A DNA stretch of 64,000 bases from Amycolatopsis sp. NBRC 101858 (GTDB lineage: Bacteria > Actinomycetota > Actinomycetes > Mycobacteriales > Pseudonocardiaceae), in the NCBI RefSeq assembly GCF_030269325.1, contig NZ_BSTD01000006.1, forward strand, positions 620,001 through 684,000. The letters run 5' to 3'. Of this stretch, positions 19,336-27,470 are shown in pieces. The notes below the pieces were generated by a model. That model made no database searches and was not told the DNA's origin. It saw only the letters and a program-made list of their open reading frames with translations. The position numbers and the translations under genes were made by a program. How positions within the stretch are numbered: position 1 is the stretch's first letter; every line of letters begins with the position of its first letter.

Positions 19336-20747
19336 GCCGCTCCCTCGTCCGCCAGCGCCCGCAGCCGGGCCAGCCCCGGGCCGATCCGCTCGGCCGCGAC
19401 CGCACCGTAACCGAACACCAGCCCGTGCCGCCGCTCCCCCACGGCGAAGTCCCCCAGCGAATACAACCGGACACCGTCCTGCCGGGCGCGGCGAACCAGG
19501 GACGAAAGATCGGACGAGGAAGTGGCACTCAGGTGCAGGCCCGCGGAAGACGGCAACGGCGTCAGGAAATCCGCGAACGAAGCCGCGAGCAACCCCGACA
19601 GCAGCTCGTGCCGCGCGCGGTAGACCTTCCGCATCCGCCGGACGTGCCGCGCGAAGCCGCCTTCGGCCATGAACGCCGCCAGCGCCGCCTGCTCGACGTT
19701 CGGCGCGTGCCAGTCGGTCAGGTACCGGGCCTTCACCAACGCCGGCACCAGCGACGGCGGCGCGATGAGGAACCCCAGTCGCAGCGCGGGCGAAAGCACC
19801 TTCGAGAACGAGCCGACGTAGACGACCCGGCCGCGGGAATCCAAGCTGTGCAACGGTTCCAGCGGACGTCCGGTGTAGCGGAACTCGGTGTCGTAGTCGT
19901 CCTCGACGACGACGGCGTCGGTCCGCTCGGCCCAGTCCAGCAGCTCGAGCCGCCGCTCCAGCGACATCGACAGCCCCAGCGGGTACTGGTGCGACGGCGT
20001 CACGTACACCAGCCGCGTCCCCGGTGGAATGGCACTCACGACGATCCCGGACGCGTCCACCGGCACCGGCGCGACCCGCACGCCGCGCGCGGCCAGCACC
20101 AGCCGCGGCGGCGGGTAGCCCGGGTCCTCGACGGCGGCGATGTCCCCCGCGCGCAGCAGCACGCGCCCGACCAGGTCCGTCGTCTGCTGGGCCCCGGCGG
20201 TGACGACGACCTGGTCCGCGCTCGCCCGCACGTCCCGAGAGACCCCGATGTGCCGCGCGATCTCGGCGCGCAACGACGCGAGCCCCTGCGGGTCGCCGTA
20301 GGTCATCAGGTCGGCCTGGCCCGCGCGCAGCCGCTGCGTGACGAGCCGCCGCCAGGTGTCGAACGGGAACCGCGTCAGGTCCGGGACGCCGGGCCGGAAG
20401 TCGAACTCCGGCGCCGGGGCGAACGGCGCGGGCGGCGACGGCAGCGCGTCCCACTCCGGCAGCGGCCGCACGCCCGAAACCGCGGACGGCGCGGGGCGGC
20501 GCGTCAAGGCCGAAGCCGTGACGAACGTGCCCGCGCCGACGCGCCCGGCGAGGAACCCCTCGGCGGTGAGCCGGTCGTAGGCCGCGCTGACCGTCGTCCG
20601 CGAGACCGCCAGCCGCTGCGCCAGCTCCCGCGTGGGCGGCAGCGCCTCGCCGGGCCGGATCCGGCCGTCCAGGATCGCCGCGCGCAGCTGCCGGTAGATC
20701 GCGTCGCGGTGCCCGCGCGTCCCGGTCAGGTCGATGTGCACGTCCAC
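19332..20747 (-). CDS. MocR/PdxR family regulator (GntR HTH fused to class I aminotransferase)
   Basis: A 471-residue fusion. Residues about 8-75 are a GntR winged helix (AIYRQLRAAILDGRIRPGEALP); the rest is a fold-type I aminotransferase-like domain with the PLP lysine in VGSFSKVLSPALRLGF and the Asp/Tyr pair in VVEDDYDTEFRY. Such proteins use PLP (or a PLP adduct) as effector; PdxR members switch on PLP synthesis. GTG 20747 was chosen because similarity starts at VDVHIDL; it has no clear ribosome site. It is divergent from the maleylpyruvate-isomerase-like gene, which may be its target. Confidence 0.9.
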   Translation of the reverse strand: MDVHIDLTGTRGHRDAIYRQLRAAILDGRIRPGEALPPTRELAQRLAVSRTTVSAAYDRLTAEGFLAGRVGAGTFVTASALTRRPAPSAVSGVRPLPEWDALPSPPAPFAPAPEFDFRPGVPDLTRFPFDTWRRLVTQRLRAGQADLMTYGDPQGLASLRAEIARHIGVSRDVRASADQVVVTAGAQQTTDLVGRVLLRAGDIAAVEDPGYPPPRLVLAARGVRVAPVPVDASGIVVSAIPPGTRLVYVTPSHQYPLGLSMSLERRLELLDWAERTDAVVVEDDYDTEFRYTGRPLEPLHSLDSRGRVVYVGSFSKVLSPALRLGFLIAPPSLVPALVKARYLTDWHAPNVEQAALAAFMAEGGFARHVRRMRKVYRARHELLSGLLAASFADFLTPLPSSAGLHLSATSSSDLSSLVRRARQDGVRLYSLGDFAVGERRHGLVFGYGAVAAERIGPGLARLRALADEGAA

Positions 20748-20755
20748 GAGTCCCA

Positions 20756-20789
20756 GATTGGCACACCTGAAGTGGCGCGGATTTGGCAC
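20756..20789. promoter_or_regulatory. candidate MocR operator: two direct repeats
   Basis: GATTGGCAC at 20756-20764 and GATTTGGCAC at 20780-20789 are direct repeats in the 78-base divergent spacer. MocR proteins typically bind direct repeats about two helical turns apart, which fits the 24-base spacing. Confidence 0.45.
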
Positions 20790-20825
20790 TGTTCGTGGTC
20801 CGCTGGCCCGCCTAGCGTGCGAAGC

Positions 20826-21398
20826 ATGGATCTCCGCGAACTCGACCGCCGCAGCCTGCTCGTCCTCGACAAGATCGTCGCCACGGCCACGCCCGCCGAC
20901 CTCGCCCGCCCGACCCCGTGTGCCGGCTGGACCCTGGCCGACCTCCTGCGTCACCAGGTCAGCGAGAACCACGCCTTCGCGACCGCGGCCCGCGAAGGCT
21001 CGGCGCCGGACTGGGACGCCGGCGACCTCGGCGACGACGCGCACGCCGCGTACCGGGCATCGGTCGACGACTTCCTCGACGCCATGGCCGACGACGCCGT
21101 GCTGGAGCGGCAGCTCACCATCAACCACTTCGGCACGTTCCCCGGGACGATCGCCGCGCACATGCACCTCGTCGACACCGTCGCGCACGGCTGGGACCTG
21201 GCCCGCACGCTCGGCCTGGCCTACGAGCCGGACGCCGAAGCCGTGAGCGCCGCGCTGCAGCTGGCCGAGCACATCCCCGACGAAGGCCGCGAGAAGAACG
21301 GCTCGTTCGCACACCGCGTCACGACCGAAGCGGACGCGAGCGAACTCGACCGGTTCCTCGCCCTCCTCGGCCGTGACCCGGCGTGGACCGTCAGCTGA
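20826..21398 (+). CDS. TIGR03086-type, mycothiol-dependent maleylpyruvate isomerase-like protein
   Basis: A 190-residue DinB-like four-helix protein: MDLRELDRRSLLVLDKIVATATPADLARPTPCAGWTLADLL is the standard start of the TIGR03086 group, and the metal-binding His residues are seen in RHQVSENH and HLVDTVAHGWDLAR. Members are metal-binding, probably mycothiol- or thiol-linked enzymes; the true substrate is unknown. A TAGCGT -10 hexamer ends seven bases before the ATG, suggesting a leaderless mRNA. It overlaps the convergent metallopeptidase gene by eight bases at the 3' ends. Confidence 0.85.
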   Translation: MDLRELDRRSLLVLDKIVATATPADLARPTPCAGWTLADLLRHQVSENHAFATAAREGSAPDWDAGDLGDDAHAAYRASVDDFLDAMADDAVLERQLTINHFGTFPGTIAAHMHLVDTVAHGWDLARTLGLAYEPDAEAVSAALQLAEHIPDEGREKNGSFAHRVTTEADASELDRFLALLGRDPAWTVS

Positions 21399-22407
21399 CG
21401 TCGGCGGGCGCGGCACTCCACGTGTCGCAAGCCTTCGTGGTCTTGACGTCGTAGCCGGCCTTGGCCCAGGACAGCTGGTGCTCGCGCGAGCCGTGGGTGT
21501 CGCTGTCGTTGGCGCGGCCGTAGTCGGCGACGGCGGCGTTCGCCAGCGACCGGCTGATCGAGCCCGAGCCGGCGACCGCGGCCAGGAACAACGCGCCGAA
21601 GCAGTTCGCCTGCAGCTCGATCCGGCGGACGACCTCCTTGTCCGCCGTGCTGTTTTCGTCCGGCGAGGTCATCTTGTCGGCCGCCGCGGACAGGATGCCG
21701 CTCTCGCGCTGGACGTGGTGGCCGTACTCGTGGGCGAGCGTCGCGATGTGCCGGGCCTTGTTGAGCCCGGCGTCGGACAGCATCCAGTCGGTCGGGGCGT
21801 AGATCGTGGTGTCGCCGCCGCAGTAGTAGGCGACGGCTTCGTTCTCCGTCGGCGCTTCGCCGCACGCGCTGTGCTCGGGCAGGGTCACCGAGACGGTCGC
21901 GGTCAGCGTCGGCTCGTTCGCCTTCTGCAGTGCCGGGCGCCAGGACTGCTCCAGGCAGCCGACGAGCGCGTTGTAGTAGGCCTTGAGCTGCGTGGCGGCC
22001 CGGCCGAGGTCGGGCAGCGAGCAGGTGGCGGGCCCGGGCGTGATGGCGTCGGAGAGCAGCGGGTTGCGGGCCAGCTCCGGCACGGGCTGCGCGGGCTTCC
22101 CGTCCGTGCCGCCGCCGTACGCGCGGCCGGTGTCGACGCCCTGCGCGACGACCGCGTGGCCGTCGACCCGGCGCGGGATGGTGGCCGCGATCAACGAGAT
22201 CGCCAGCACGACGATCATGACCCCGGCGACGGCGCCCCAGAGCCGGCTGCGCGGCGGGGCGATCGGCACGGGTGGCGCGGCGGCCCAGTTCGGCGCCCAC
22301 GGGTTCGGCTCGGGCACCCAGGCGGGTTCGGGGGTCCGGGCCACCATCGGCGGCGGTGATGGCGGTCCGGAGCGCCCCGGCGGAGCCGGTCCGTCGGTGT
22401 CGGTCAC
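21391..22407 (-). CDS. membrane-anchored neutral zinc metallopeptidase (YpfJ family)
   Basis: A 338-residue protein with a proline-rich cytoplasmic N-terminus, one transmembrane segment (LWGAVAGVMIVVLAISLIAA, residues about 55-75) and an outside peptidase domain. The zinc motif HEYGHH is followed by a helix with the third ligand region RRIELQANCF. This is the PF04228 putative neutral zinc metallopeptidase family. GTG 22407 has GGGGGAG just upstream. Conserved Cys pairs (CSLPD, GCLEQSW, SACGEAP, YYCGGD) suggest disulfides outside the cell. Substrate unknown. Confidence 0.88.
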   Translation of the reverse strand: MTDTDGPAPPGRSGPPSPPPMVARTPEPAWVPEPNPWAPNWAAAPPVPIAPPRSRLWGAVAGVMIVVLAISLIAATIPRRVDGHAVVAQGVDTGRAYGGGTDGKPAQPVPELARNPLLSDAITPGPATCSLPDLGRAATQLKAYYNALVGCLEQSWRPALQKANEPTLTATVSVTLPEHSACGEAPTENEAVAYYCGGDTTIYAPTDWMLSDAGLNKARHIATLAHEYGHHVQRESGILSAAADKMTSPDENSTADKEVVRRIELQANCFGALFLAAVAGSGSISRSLANAAVADYGRANDSDTHGSREHQLSWAKAGYDVKTTKACDTWSAAPADVS

Positions 22408-22519
22408 GTTCTCCCCCTGCTCAATGGCACCAGCATACGGACGCCCGAAGAGGGAAGGATCACGAAACGAAAACGCCGCCCGGTGGCCACCAGGACCGTC
22501 GACGTACGAAACTGTCGGG

Positions 22520-24535
22520 ATGAGTGTCGAGGACCCGTACCTGTGGCTGGAAGACGTGACCGGCGATGACGCGCTCGGCTGGGTGCGCACCCGCAACGAC
22601 GAGACGCTGGCGGAGCTGACCACCGGCGCCCGGTTCGCGGAGCTGCGTGACGAGCTGCGCGAGGTGCTCGACGCCGACGACCGGATCCCGTACGTGCGCC
22701 GCCGCGGCGAGCTCCTCTACAACTTCTGGCAGGACGCGAGCCACCCGCGCGGCCTGTGGCGGCGGACGACGCTGGAGTCCTACCGGCGGGCCGAGCCCGA
22801 GTGGGAGCTGCTGCTCGACGTCGACGCGCTGGCCGAGGCCGAGGGCGAGAACTGGGTCTGGCAGGGCGCCACCGTGCTGCGGCCGGACTACCGGCGCGGC
22901 CTGGTCGAGCTGTCCCGCGGCGGCGCCGACGCCACGGTCGTGCGCGAGTTCGACCTCGACGCGCACGAGTTCGTCGAAGACGGCTTCACGCTGCCGGAGG
23001 CGAAGACCCGGATCGGCTGGATCGACGAAGACCGCGTCTACGTCGGCACCGACTTCGGCCCGGGCACGCTGACCAGCTCCGGCTACCCGCGGCTGAGCAA
23101 GGAGTGGCGCCGCGGCACGCCGATCGAGGCCGCGACCACGGTGTACGAGGGCAAGCCCGACGACGTCTCGATCGGTGCGTCCCACGACCCGACCGAGGGT
23201 TTCGAGCGCGACTTCGTCAGCCGCTCGATCGACTTCTACCGCTCCGAGCTGTACCTGCGCACGCCCGAAGCACTGGTCAAGATCGACGTCCCGGACGACG
23301 CGAGCGCGTCCGTGCACCGCGAATGGCTGCTGGTGCGCCCGCGCACGGGGTGGACCGTCGGCGGCGTGGACCACCCGGCGGGGTCGCTGATCGGCATCCG
23401 GTTCGACGACTTCATGGCCGGCGGCCGCGCGTTCACCACGCTCTTCACGCCCGACGAGCACACTTCGCTCGACTACTGGGCCTGGACGCGCCACCACCTG
23501 CTGCTCGGCCTGCTGCGCGACGTCCGCACCGAGCTGCGCACGCTCACGCCGGGCCCGGACGGCTGGGCGGAGGAACCGCTGTCCGGCGGGCCGGAGTTCG
23601 GCAGCGCGGACATCTTCGACACCGATCCCGACGTCAGCGACGAGTACCTGATCAACTCCAGCGGGTTTCTCCAACCGTCGACACTGAGCTACGGCCACGT
23701 CGGCGAAGAGGTCGAGGTGCTGAAGCAGGCTCCGGCCTTCTTCGACGCTTCGGGCATGAACGTCGCGCAGTACTTCGCGACGTCGGAGGACGGCACGAAG
23801 ATCCCGTACTTCGTCGTCCGGCCGTCCGGTGCCGAAGGCGGGCCGACGCTGCTGACCGGCTACGGCGGCTTCGAGGTCTCCCTGACGCCGTCCTACAGCG
23901 GGATGATCGGCCGCGGCTGGCTCACGCGCGGCGGCACGTACGTCGTCGCGAACATCCGCGGCGGCGGCGAGTACGGGCCGAGCTGGCACACGCAGGCGAT
24001 CAAAGCGCGGCGGCACCGCGTGTACGAGGACTTCGCCGCCGTGGCCGCGGACCTGGTCGAGCGCGGCATCACGACGCCGGAGCGGCTCGGGATCCAGGGC
24101 GGCAGCAACGGCGGCCTGCTGATGGGCGTCATGCTGACGCGCTACCCGGAGCGGTTCGGCGCGATCGTCAGCCAGGTGCCGCTGCTGGACATGCGCCGCT
24201 ACCACCTCCTGCTGGCCGGCGCGTCGTGGATGGCCGAGTACGGCGACCCTGACGAAGCCGCGGAATGGGAGTACATCTCGAAGTACTCGCCGTACCAGAA
24301 CGTCCACAGTGGACGCTCGTACCCGCCGTCGCTGTTCGTGACGTCCACGCGCGACGACCGCGTGCACCCCGCTCACGCCCGCAAGATGGTGGCGCGCATG
24401 CGTGAGCAGGGGCACGACGTCCGCTACCACGAGAACATCGAAGGCGGCCACGGCGCCGCGGCCGACAACGAGCAGCTGGCGTTCAAGTGGGCGCTGGTGT
24501 TCGAGTTCCTATGGGAGCAGCTCACGAAGTACTGA
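22520..24535 (+). CDS. prolyl oligopeptidase family serine peptidase (S9A)
   Basis: A 671-residue protein without signal peptide. The N-terminal DPYLWLEDV motif is typical of prolyl oligopeptidases, followed by a beta-propeller and the C-terminal alpha/beta hydrolase with nucleophile in GGSNGG, Asp in TSTRDDRVHP and His in EGGHGAA. It cuts short peptides after proline in the cytoplasm. ATG 22520 is preceded by a TACGAA-like -10 element and weak ribosome site, so a leaderless mRNA is possible. It is divergent from the metallopeptidase gene. Confidence 0.92.
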   Translation: MSVEDPYLWLEDVTGDDALGWVRTRNDETLAELTTGARFAELRDELREVLDADDRIPYVRRRGELLYNFWQDASHPRGLWRRTTLESYRRAEPEWELLLDVDALAEAEGENWVWQGATVLRPDYRRGLVELSRGGADATVVREFDLDAHEFVEDGFTLPEAKTRIGWIDEDRVYVGTDFGPGTLTSSGYPRLSKEWRRGTPIEAATTVYEGKPDDVSIGASHDPTEGFERDFVSRSIDFYRSELYLRTPEALVKIDVPDDASASVHREWLLVRPRTGWTVGGVDHPAGSLIGIRFDDFMAGGRAFTTLFTPDEHTSLDYWAWTRHHLLLGLLRDVRTELRTLTPGPDGWAEEPLSGGPEFGSADIFDTDPDVSDEYLINSSGFLQPSTLSYGHVGEEVEVLKQAPAFFDASGMNVAQYFATSEDGTKIPYFVVRPSGAEGGPTLLTGYGGFEVSLTPSYSGMIGRGWLTRGGTYVVANIRGGGEYGPSWHTQAIKARRHRVYEDFAAVAADLVERGITTPERLGIQGGSNGGLLMGVMLTRYPERFGAIVSQVPLLDMRRYHLLLAGASWMAEYGDPDEAAEWEYISKYSPYQNVHSGRSYPPSLFVTSTRDDRVHPAHARKMVARMREQGHDVRYHENIEGGHGAAADNEQLAFKWALVFEFLWEQLTKY

Positions 24536-24542
24536 GCCGTTG

Positions 24543-24636
24543 GTTACCAATCCGACCACAGTCACGGCCGGATGGCTTTCGTGGCAACGGTTGCCTGCCA
24601 CTCAGGGGCCGGCCTACTTTAGGTCGGATTGGTAAC
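24543..24636. repeat. long-range inverted repeat over the SMR gene end
   Basis: Perfect 15-bp arms (24543-24557 and 24622-24636) enclose 64 bases that hold a further hairpin (GGCAAC/GTTGCC). The right arm codes for the last residues and stop region of the SMR protein; the left arm follows the prolyl-peptidase stop. It may act as a terminator for both convergent genes or be the trace of a small insertion. Confidence 0.6.
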
Positions 24637-24939
24637 GCGCGCGAGCACGACGCCGCCGACGATCAGGGCCAGCGCGGCCACCCGCCCGACGCTGAGCGGG
24701 TCCTTGGTCACGACGACGCCGAGCACGATCGCGCCGACGGCGCCGATCCCGGTGAACACCGCGTAGGCGGTGCCCACCGGGACGGTGTCCATCGCGCGCG
24801 ACAGCAGGTAGACGGCCGCGGCGCCGAGCACGAAGCACAGCAGCGTCGGCCACGGCTTCGTGAAGTTCTCCGTCGGCTTGATGCTCTGCGACCAGGCGAT
24901 CTCGACGAGCCCGGCGGCCACGAGCGTCACCCAGCCCAT
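24619..24939 (-). CDS. small multidrug resistance (SMR) transporter, SugE/Gdx-like
   Basis: A 106-residue protein of four transmembrane helices with the essential Glu13 in GLVEIAWSQSIKPTENFT. The W-x-x-x-x-K-P pattern and the GTAYAVFTGIGA loop fit SMR proteins of the SugE/Gdx branch, which export guanidinium or small quaternary cations by proton antiport as a dimer. Its ATG overlaps the stop of the upstream azoreductase-type gene (TGATG), so both are expressed together under the TetR gene's operators. Whether it carries guanidinium or drugs cannot be decided by eye. Confidence 0.88.
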   Translation of the reverse strand: MGWVTLVAAGLVEIAWSQSIKPTENFTKPWPTLLCFVLGAAAVYLLSRAMDTVPVGTAYAVFTGIGAVGAIVLGVVVTKDPLSVGRVAALALIVGGVVLARVTNPT

Positions 24940-25550
24940 CAGATCGCCGCCAGTGCTGCTTCACGCGATGCCGCCCGCTCTCCGTCACGCGCGGCGAGGT
25001 GCGGGTCGACCAGGGCGTTGGTCAGCTCGGCGTGCACGAACCGGACATCGTCGACGTCGTAGTGCCCGGCGAAGAAGTCGCGCAGGTAGCGCTCGTGGTA
25101 GTCGAACGGCGCTCGCGGCGTCCCCGGCGCGTACGTCCCGCCCCGGGCGCCGGCGACGACGAACGCCTTGCCCCGCAAGGACATCCGCGGGAACGTCACC
25201 TGGTCGATCCACGTCTTGAGCGCGGCCGGGATCGAGAAGTTGTACATCGGCGCGCCGATCAGGACGACGTCGGCTTCGAGCAGCTCGGCCAGCAGCGGTT
25301 CGACGATCGCCCAGGCTTTCCGCTGCTCCGGCGTCTGGACGACGTCGGCGTAGCGCGCGGGATCGGTGATGCCCGCGGTCAGGAGCGCGTCGCAGATCTC
25401 GGTCCACGCTTCGCCGATCACCGGGACCGGGTCGGCGGCGAGGTCACGGTAGGTGCGAGTGCCGGTCCACGCGTCGGCGTAGCGCGCGGACAGCTCGCGC
25501 GAGAACGACGTGCGGCGGGCGCTGGAGTCGAGGTGCAGCAGGTGGCTCAC
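24939..25550 (-). CDS. FMN-dependent NAD(P)H azoreductase / quinone reductase (flavodoxin-like fold)
   Basis: A 203-residue protein beginning MSHLLHLDSSARRTSFSREL, with the FMN phosphate loop SSARRTSFS and the AzoR motif GAPMYNFSIPAALKTWIDQV. Enzymes of this family make two-electron reductions of quinones and azo compounds. GTG 25550 has AGGAGG five bases upstream. The gene is coupled to the SMR exporter and divergent from a TetR gene with two copies of an operator in between, so it likely responds to an electrophile or quinone-type compound. Confidence 0.9.
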   Translation of the reverse strand: MSHLLHLDSSARRTSFSRELSARYADAWTGTRTYRDLAADPVPVIGEAWTEICDALLTAGITDPARYADVVQTPEQRKAWAIVEPLLAELLEADVVLIGAPMYNFSIPAALKTWIDQVTFPRMSLRGKAFVVAGARGGTYAPGTPRAPFDYHERYLRDFFAGHYDVDDVRFVHAELTNALVDPHLAARDGERAASREAALAAI

Positions 25551-25561
25551 GGTTCCTCCTC

Positions 25562-25609
25562 AAGTGGACGCGGTGTCCACTTGACTTCAACTGGACGCCT
25601 CGTCCGCTT
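25562..25609. promoter_or_regulatory. two TetR-type operators in the azoR/tetR spacer
   Basis: AAGTGGAC-N5-GTCCACTT (25562-25582, perfect 8-bp arms) is followed 27 bases later by a second, imperfect copy AACTGGAC-N5-GTCCGCTT (25589-25609). The second copy precedes TAGGCT (25616-25621), a -10-like hexamer seven bases before the tetR ATG. Binding would shut both divergent promoters. Confidence 0.75.
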
Positions 25610-25627
25610 ATTCCCTAGGCTGCCGCC

Positions 25628-26167
25628 ATGGCCGAACGCGCCGACGCGGCCCGCAACCGCGCGAAGATCCTCGCGGCAGCCGACGAGCTGTTCACCGCCC
25701 ACGGCGCGGCCGACGTGACGATGGAGGACATCGCCCGAGCGGCCGGCGTCGGTCGCGGCACGCTCTACCGCCGCTACCCCGACCGCGCGGCGATCGCCGT
25801 CGCGCTCCTGGACGAGCACGAACGCCGGCTGCAGGAGTCCCTGCTGCGCGGCGACCCACCGCTGGGCCCGGGCGCGCCGCCGGCCGAGCGGCTGGCGGCG
25901 TTCTACGCGGCGATGGTGGAGCTGCTGGAGCGGCACGCGCACCTGGTGCTGGGCACGGAAGTGGGCCATTCCCGCTTCACGACGGGCGCGTACGGCTTCT
26001 GGCGCGTGCACGTCCGGGTCCTGGCGGCCGGCACCGCCGACCCCGACGTCCTGGCCGACGTCCTGCTGGCACCGCTCGCCCCCGAGCTGTACCTGCACCA
26101 GCGCGCGCAGGGCGTGACACCGGAGCGCATCACGGCGTCGCTGAAGGAGCTGGCCGGCCTCCTTTAG
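25628..26167 (+). CDS. TetR family repressor
   Basis: A 179-residue regulator with an N-terminal TetR helix-turn-helix (MEDIARAAGVGRGTLYRRYPDRAAI, residues about 35-60) and a helical ligand domain. It is divergent from the azoreductase/SMR operon and separated by two tandem palindromes that fit a TetR dimer. It is therefore most likely the local repressor, released by a compound that the azoreductase or the SMR pump handles. The 3' end overlaps the convergent ferritin-like gene by four bases. Confidence 0.9.
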   Translation: MAERADAARNRAKILAAADELFTAHGAADVTMEDIARAAGVGRGTLYRRYPDRAAIAVALLDEHERRLQESLLRGDPPLGPGAPPAERLAAFYAAMVELLERHAHLVLGTEVGHSRFTTGAYGFWRVHVRVLAAGTADPDVLADVLLAPLAPELYLHQRAQGVTPERITASLKELAGLL

Positions 26168-26898
26168 ACGAGCCCGCGTGGCCGGGCGCGCTTCGGCATG
26201 TACCGCGGCTTCGGTTTCGGCTCTTCACCGCGGATCCGCCCGAGGGCGGCTTCGAAGGCGGTGAGGACGTCGGCGACGAAGACGAGCCGTCCGACGCCGA
26301 GGCGGTGCAGCGCCGGACCGTGGTCGGCGGCGACCGTGACCGCGACGCCGAGCAGCAGCACTCGCCAGGCCCCGAACACCGCGGCGCGCACCGGCCTGGA
26401 GAGACCCGCGAACCCGAGCCGCAGCCGGTGGCAGTGGAAGGGCACGTGCCGCTCCTCGTCGGCGAGGATCCGGGCGGCGACCTGCGTGACGAGCGGGTCG
26501 CCCGCGCCGTCGCGCAGGGCGCGGTAGTACCGCAGCGCGACGACCTCGGCGATCAGCAGCACCATCAGCTCCAGCCGCAGCCCGAGCGCCCGCCGCAGCC
26601 GGACGAACACGGTGTCGGACCAGTGCGTCGCGATGGTGGGCACTCCGGCGGCCGCGAGGAGTTCGGCGAGCATCCGGGCGTGGTTCTGCTCTTCGGCGAC
26701 GAAGAGCTTCACGGCGGCGAGGTACTCACCGTCACCGGCCTTCGCGATGAGGTTCGCGCCGTCCCCGGCTTCGCCGACCTGGAACCGCTGGATGCTCCGT
26801 GCGACGTCAGGGTGCAGCCGGGCCCCGCGCACCCAGGGCGGATCCTCGCGACGGCGTCGGCGTTCGGCTTCCTCTTCGAATTCCCGCAACCAGTTCAT
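26164..26898 (-). CDS. ferritin-like (diiron) domain protein
   Basis: A 244-residue helical protein with a diiron pattern: E69-E-Q-N-H73 in the first pair, E118 in LIAEVVALRYY, and D-E-E-R-H at 147-151. This spacing is typical of ferritin-like proteins that either store iron or oxidise a substrate. A hydrophobic helix (FGAWRVLLLGVAVTVA) lies after the last motif and may attach it to the membrane or an acyl substrate. The C-terminus is basic (KPKPRYMPKRARPRG). The substrate is not known; a desaturase or AurF-like oxygenase role is possible. Confidence 0.75.
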   Translation of the reverse strand: MNWLREFEEEAERRRRREDPPWVRGARLHPDVARSIQRFQVGEAGDGANLIAKAGDGEYLAAVKLFVAEEQNHARMLAELLAAAGVPTIATHWSDTVFVRLRRALGLRLELMVLLIAEVVALRYYRALRDGAGDPLVTQVAARILADEERHVPFHCHRLRLGFAGLSRPVRAAVFGAWRVLLLGVAVTVAADHGPALHRLGVGRLVFVADVLTAFEAALGRIRGEEPKPKPRYMPKRARPRGLV

Positions 26899-26962
26899 CG
26901 CGCCCGATCCTCCCCCGCGGTCGTGGATTTCCCGAGCGTCCGCGGTGGAGATCCGGTGAAGG

Positions 26963-26996
26963 TTGACGCGCTACCAAGTTAGGATGCTAGCATCCT
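26963..26996 (+). promoter_or_regulatory. leaderless promoter overlapped by a 16-bp palindrome
   Basis: TTGACG (26963-26968) and TAGCAT (26988-26993) are a -35/-10 pair with 19-base spacing; the expected transcript start falls on the A of the ATG at 27000. The perfect palindrome AGGATGCTAGCATCCT (26981-26996) covers the -10 and is a natural operator for the RHH protein made from this promoter. Confidence 0.7.
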
Positions 26997-26999
26997 GTC

Positions 27000-27152
27000 A
27001 TGGCGGACAAGGACGTCAAGCAGTTCAACGTGTACCTCCCCGTGGACCTGATCCGGGAGGTCAAGCACCACGCCGTCGACACCGGGCAGTCGCTGTCGGC
27101 GCTCGTCACCGAGGCGCTTCGCCAGTACCTCGCCACCGAAGGAGACAAGTGA
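27000..27152 (+). CDS. 50-residue ribbon-helix-helix (CopG-like) regulator
   Basis: A short gene reading MADKDVKQFNVYLPVDLIRE and on to TEGDK, 50 residues. It has the classic RHH layout: one beta strand (VKQFNVYLP), helix A (VDLIREVKHHAVDTG) and helix B (SLSALVTEALRQYL). RHH dimers bind short palindromes, and a perfect 16-bp one lies directly upstream, so self-repression of the RHH-VOC-MFS operon is likely. No ribosome site precedes the ATG, matching a leaderless mRNA. The TGA overlaps the ATG of the next gene. It is not paired with a toxin of known type; the following genes code for a VOC protein and an exporter. Confidence 0.8.
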   Translation: MADKDVKQFNVYLPVDLIREVKHHAVDTGQSLSALVTEALRQYLATEGDK

Positions 27153-27469
27153 TGACCATCGAAGCCGTGTACCTCGAGACGCACAACTGGGGTAAGTCCG
27201 CCAAGTTCTTCCAGACCCTCGGGTTCGAGCTCGACTTCGCCACCGACCACAACTCGGGGCTCCTGCGCAACGGCGACGGGCCGTACCTGTTCATCGCCGA
27301 GGTGCCCGAGAGCGAGCCGACCGGGATGAAGCTCGTCCTGAAGACCGCGAGCGACGCGACGCCCGACGTCGAGGTCGTCTCCCCCTTCGAGGACACCCAC
27401 TTCGGGACCCGCGAGATGACCGTCCGCGATCCCGACGGGCGGGAGTGGATCCTCCAGGCCGGGAGCTGA
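27152..27469 (+). CDS. VOC family protein (glyoxalase/bleomycin-resistance fold)
   Basis: A 105-residue single VOC unit: the beta-alpha-beta-beta-beta pattern is visible in MTIEAVYLETHNWGKSAKFFQTLGFELDF and the closing motif VRDPDGREWILQ. Members either bind and sequester drugs, or use a metal to open epoxides or isomerise adducts. Translation is coupled to the RHH gene (TGATG) and it sits one base before the MFS start. Together with the exporter this looks like a resistance operon, but the ligand is unknown. Confidence 0.88.
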   Translation: MTIEAVYLETHNWGKSAKFFQTLGFELDFATDHNSGLLRNGDGPYLFIAEVPESEPTGMKLVLKTASDATPDVEVVSPFEDTHFGTREMTVRDPDGREWILQAGS

Positions 27470-27470
27470 C

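Noticed and set aside
25551..25627. Guanidine riboswitch for the SMR gene
   Set aside because: The SMR gene is second in an operon and the spacer is filled by TetR operators; no conserved riboswitch motif recognised.
27000..27152. Type II toxin-antitoxin locus
   Set aside because: The RHH protein is antitoxin-like, but the next genes are a VOC protein and an exporter, not a toxin family.
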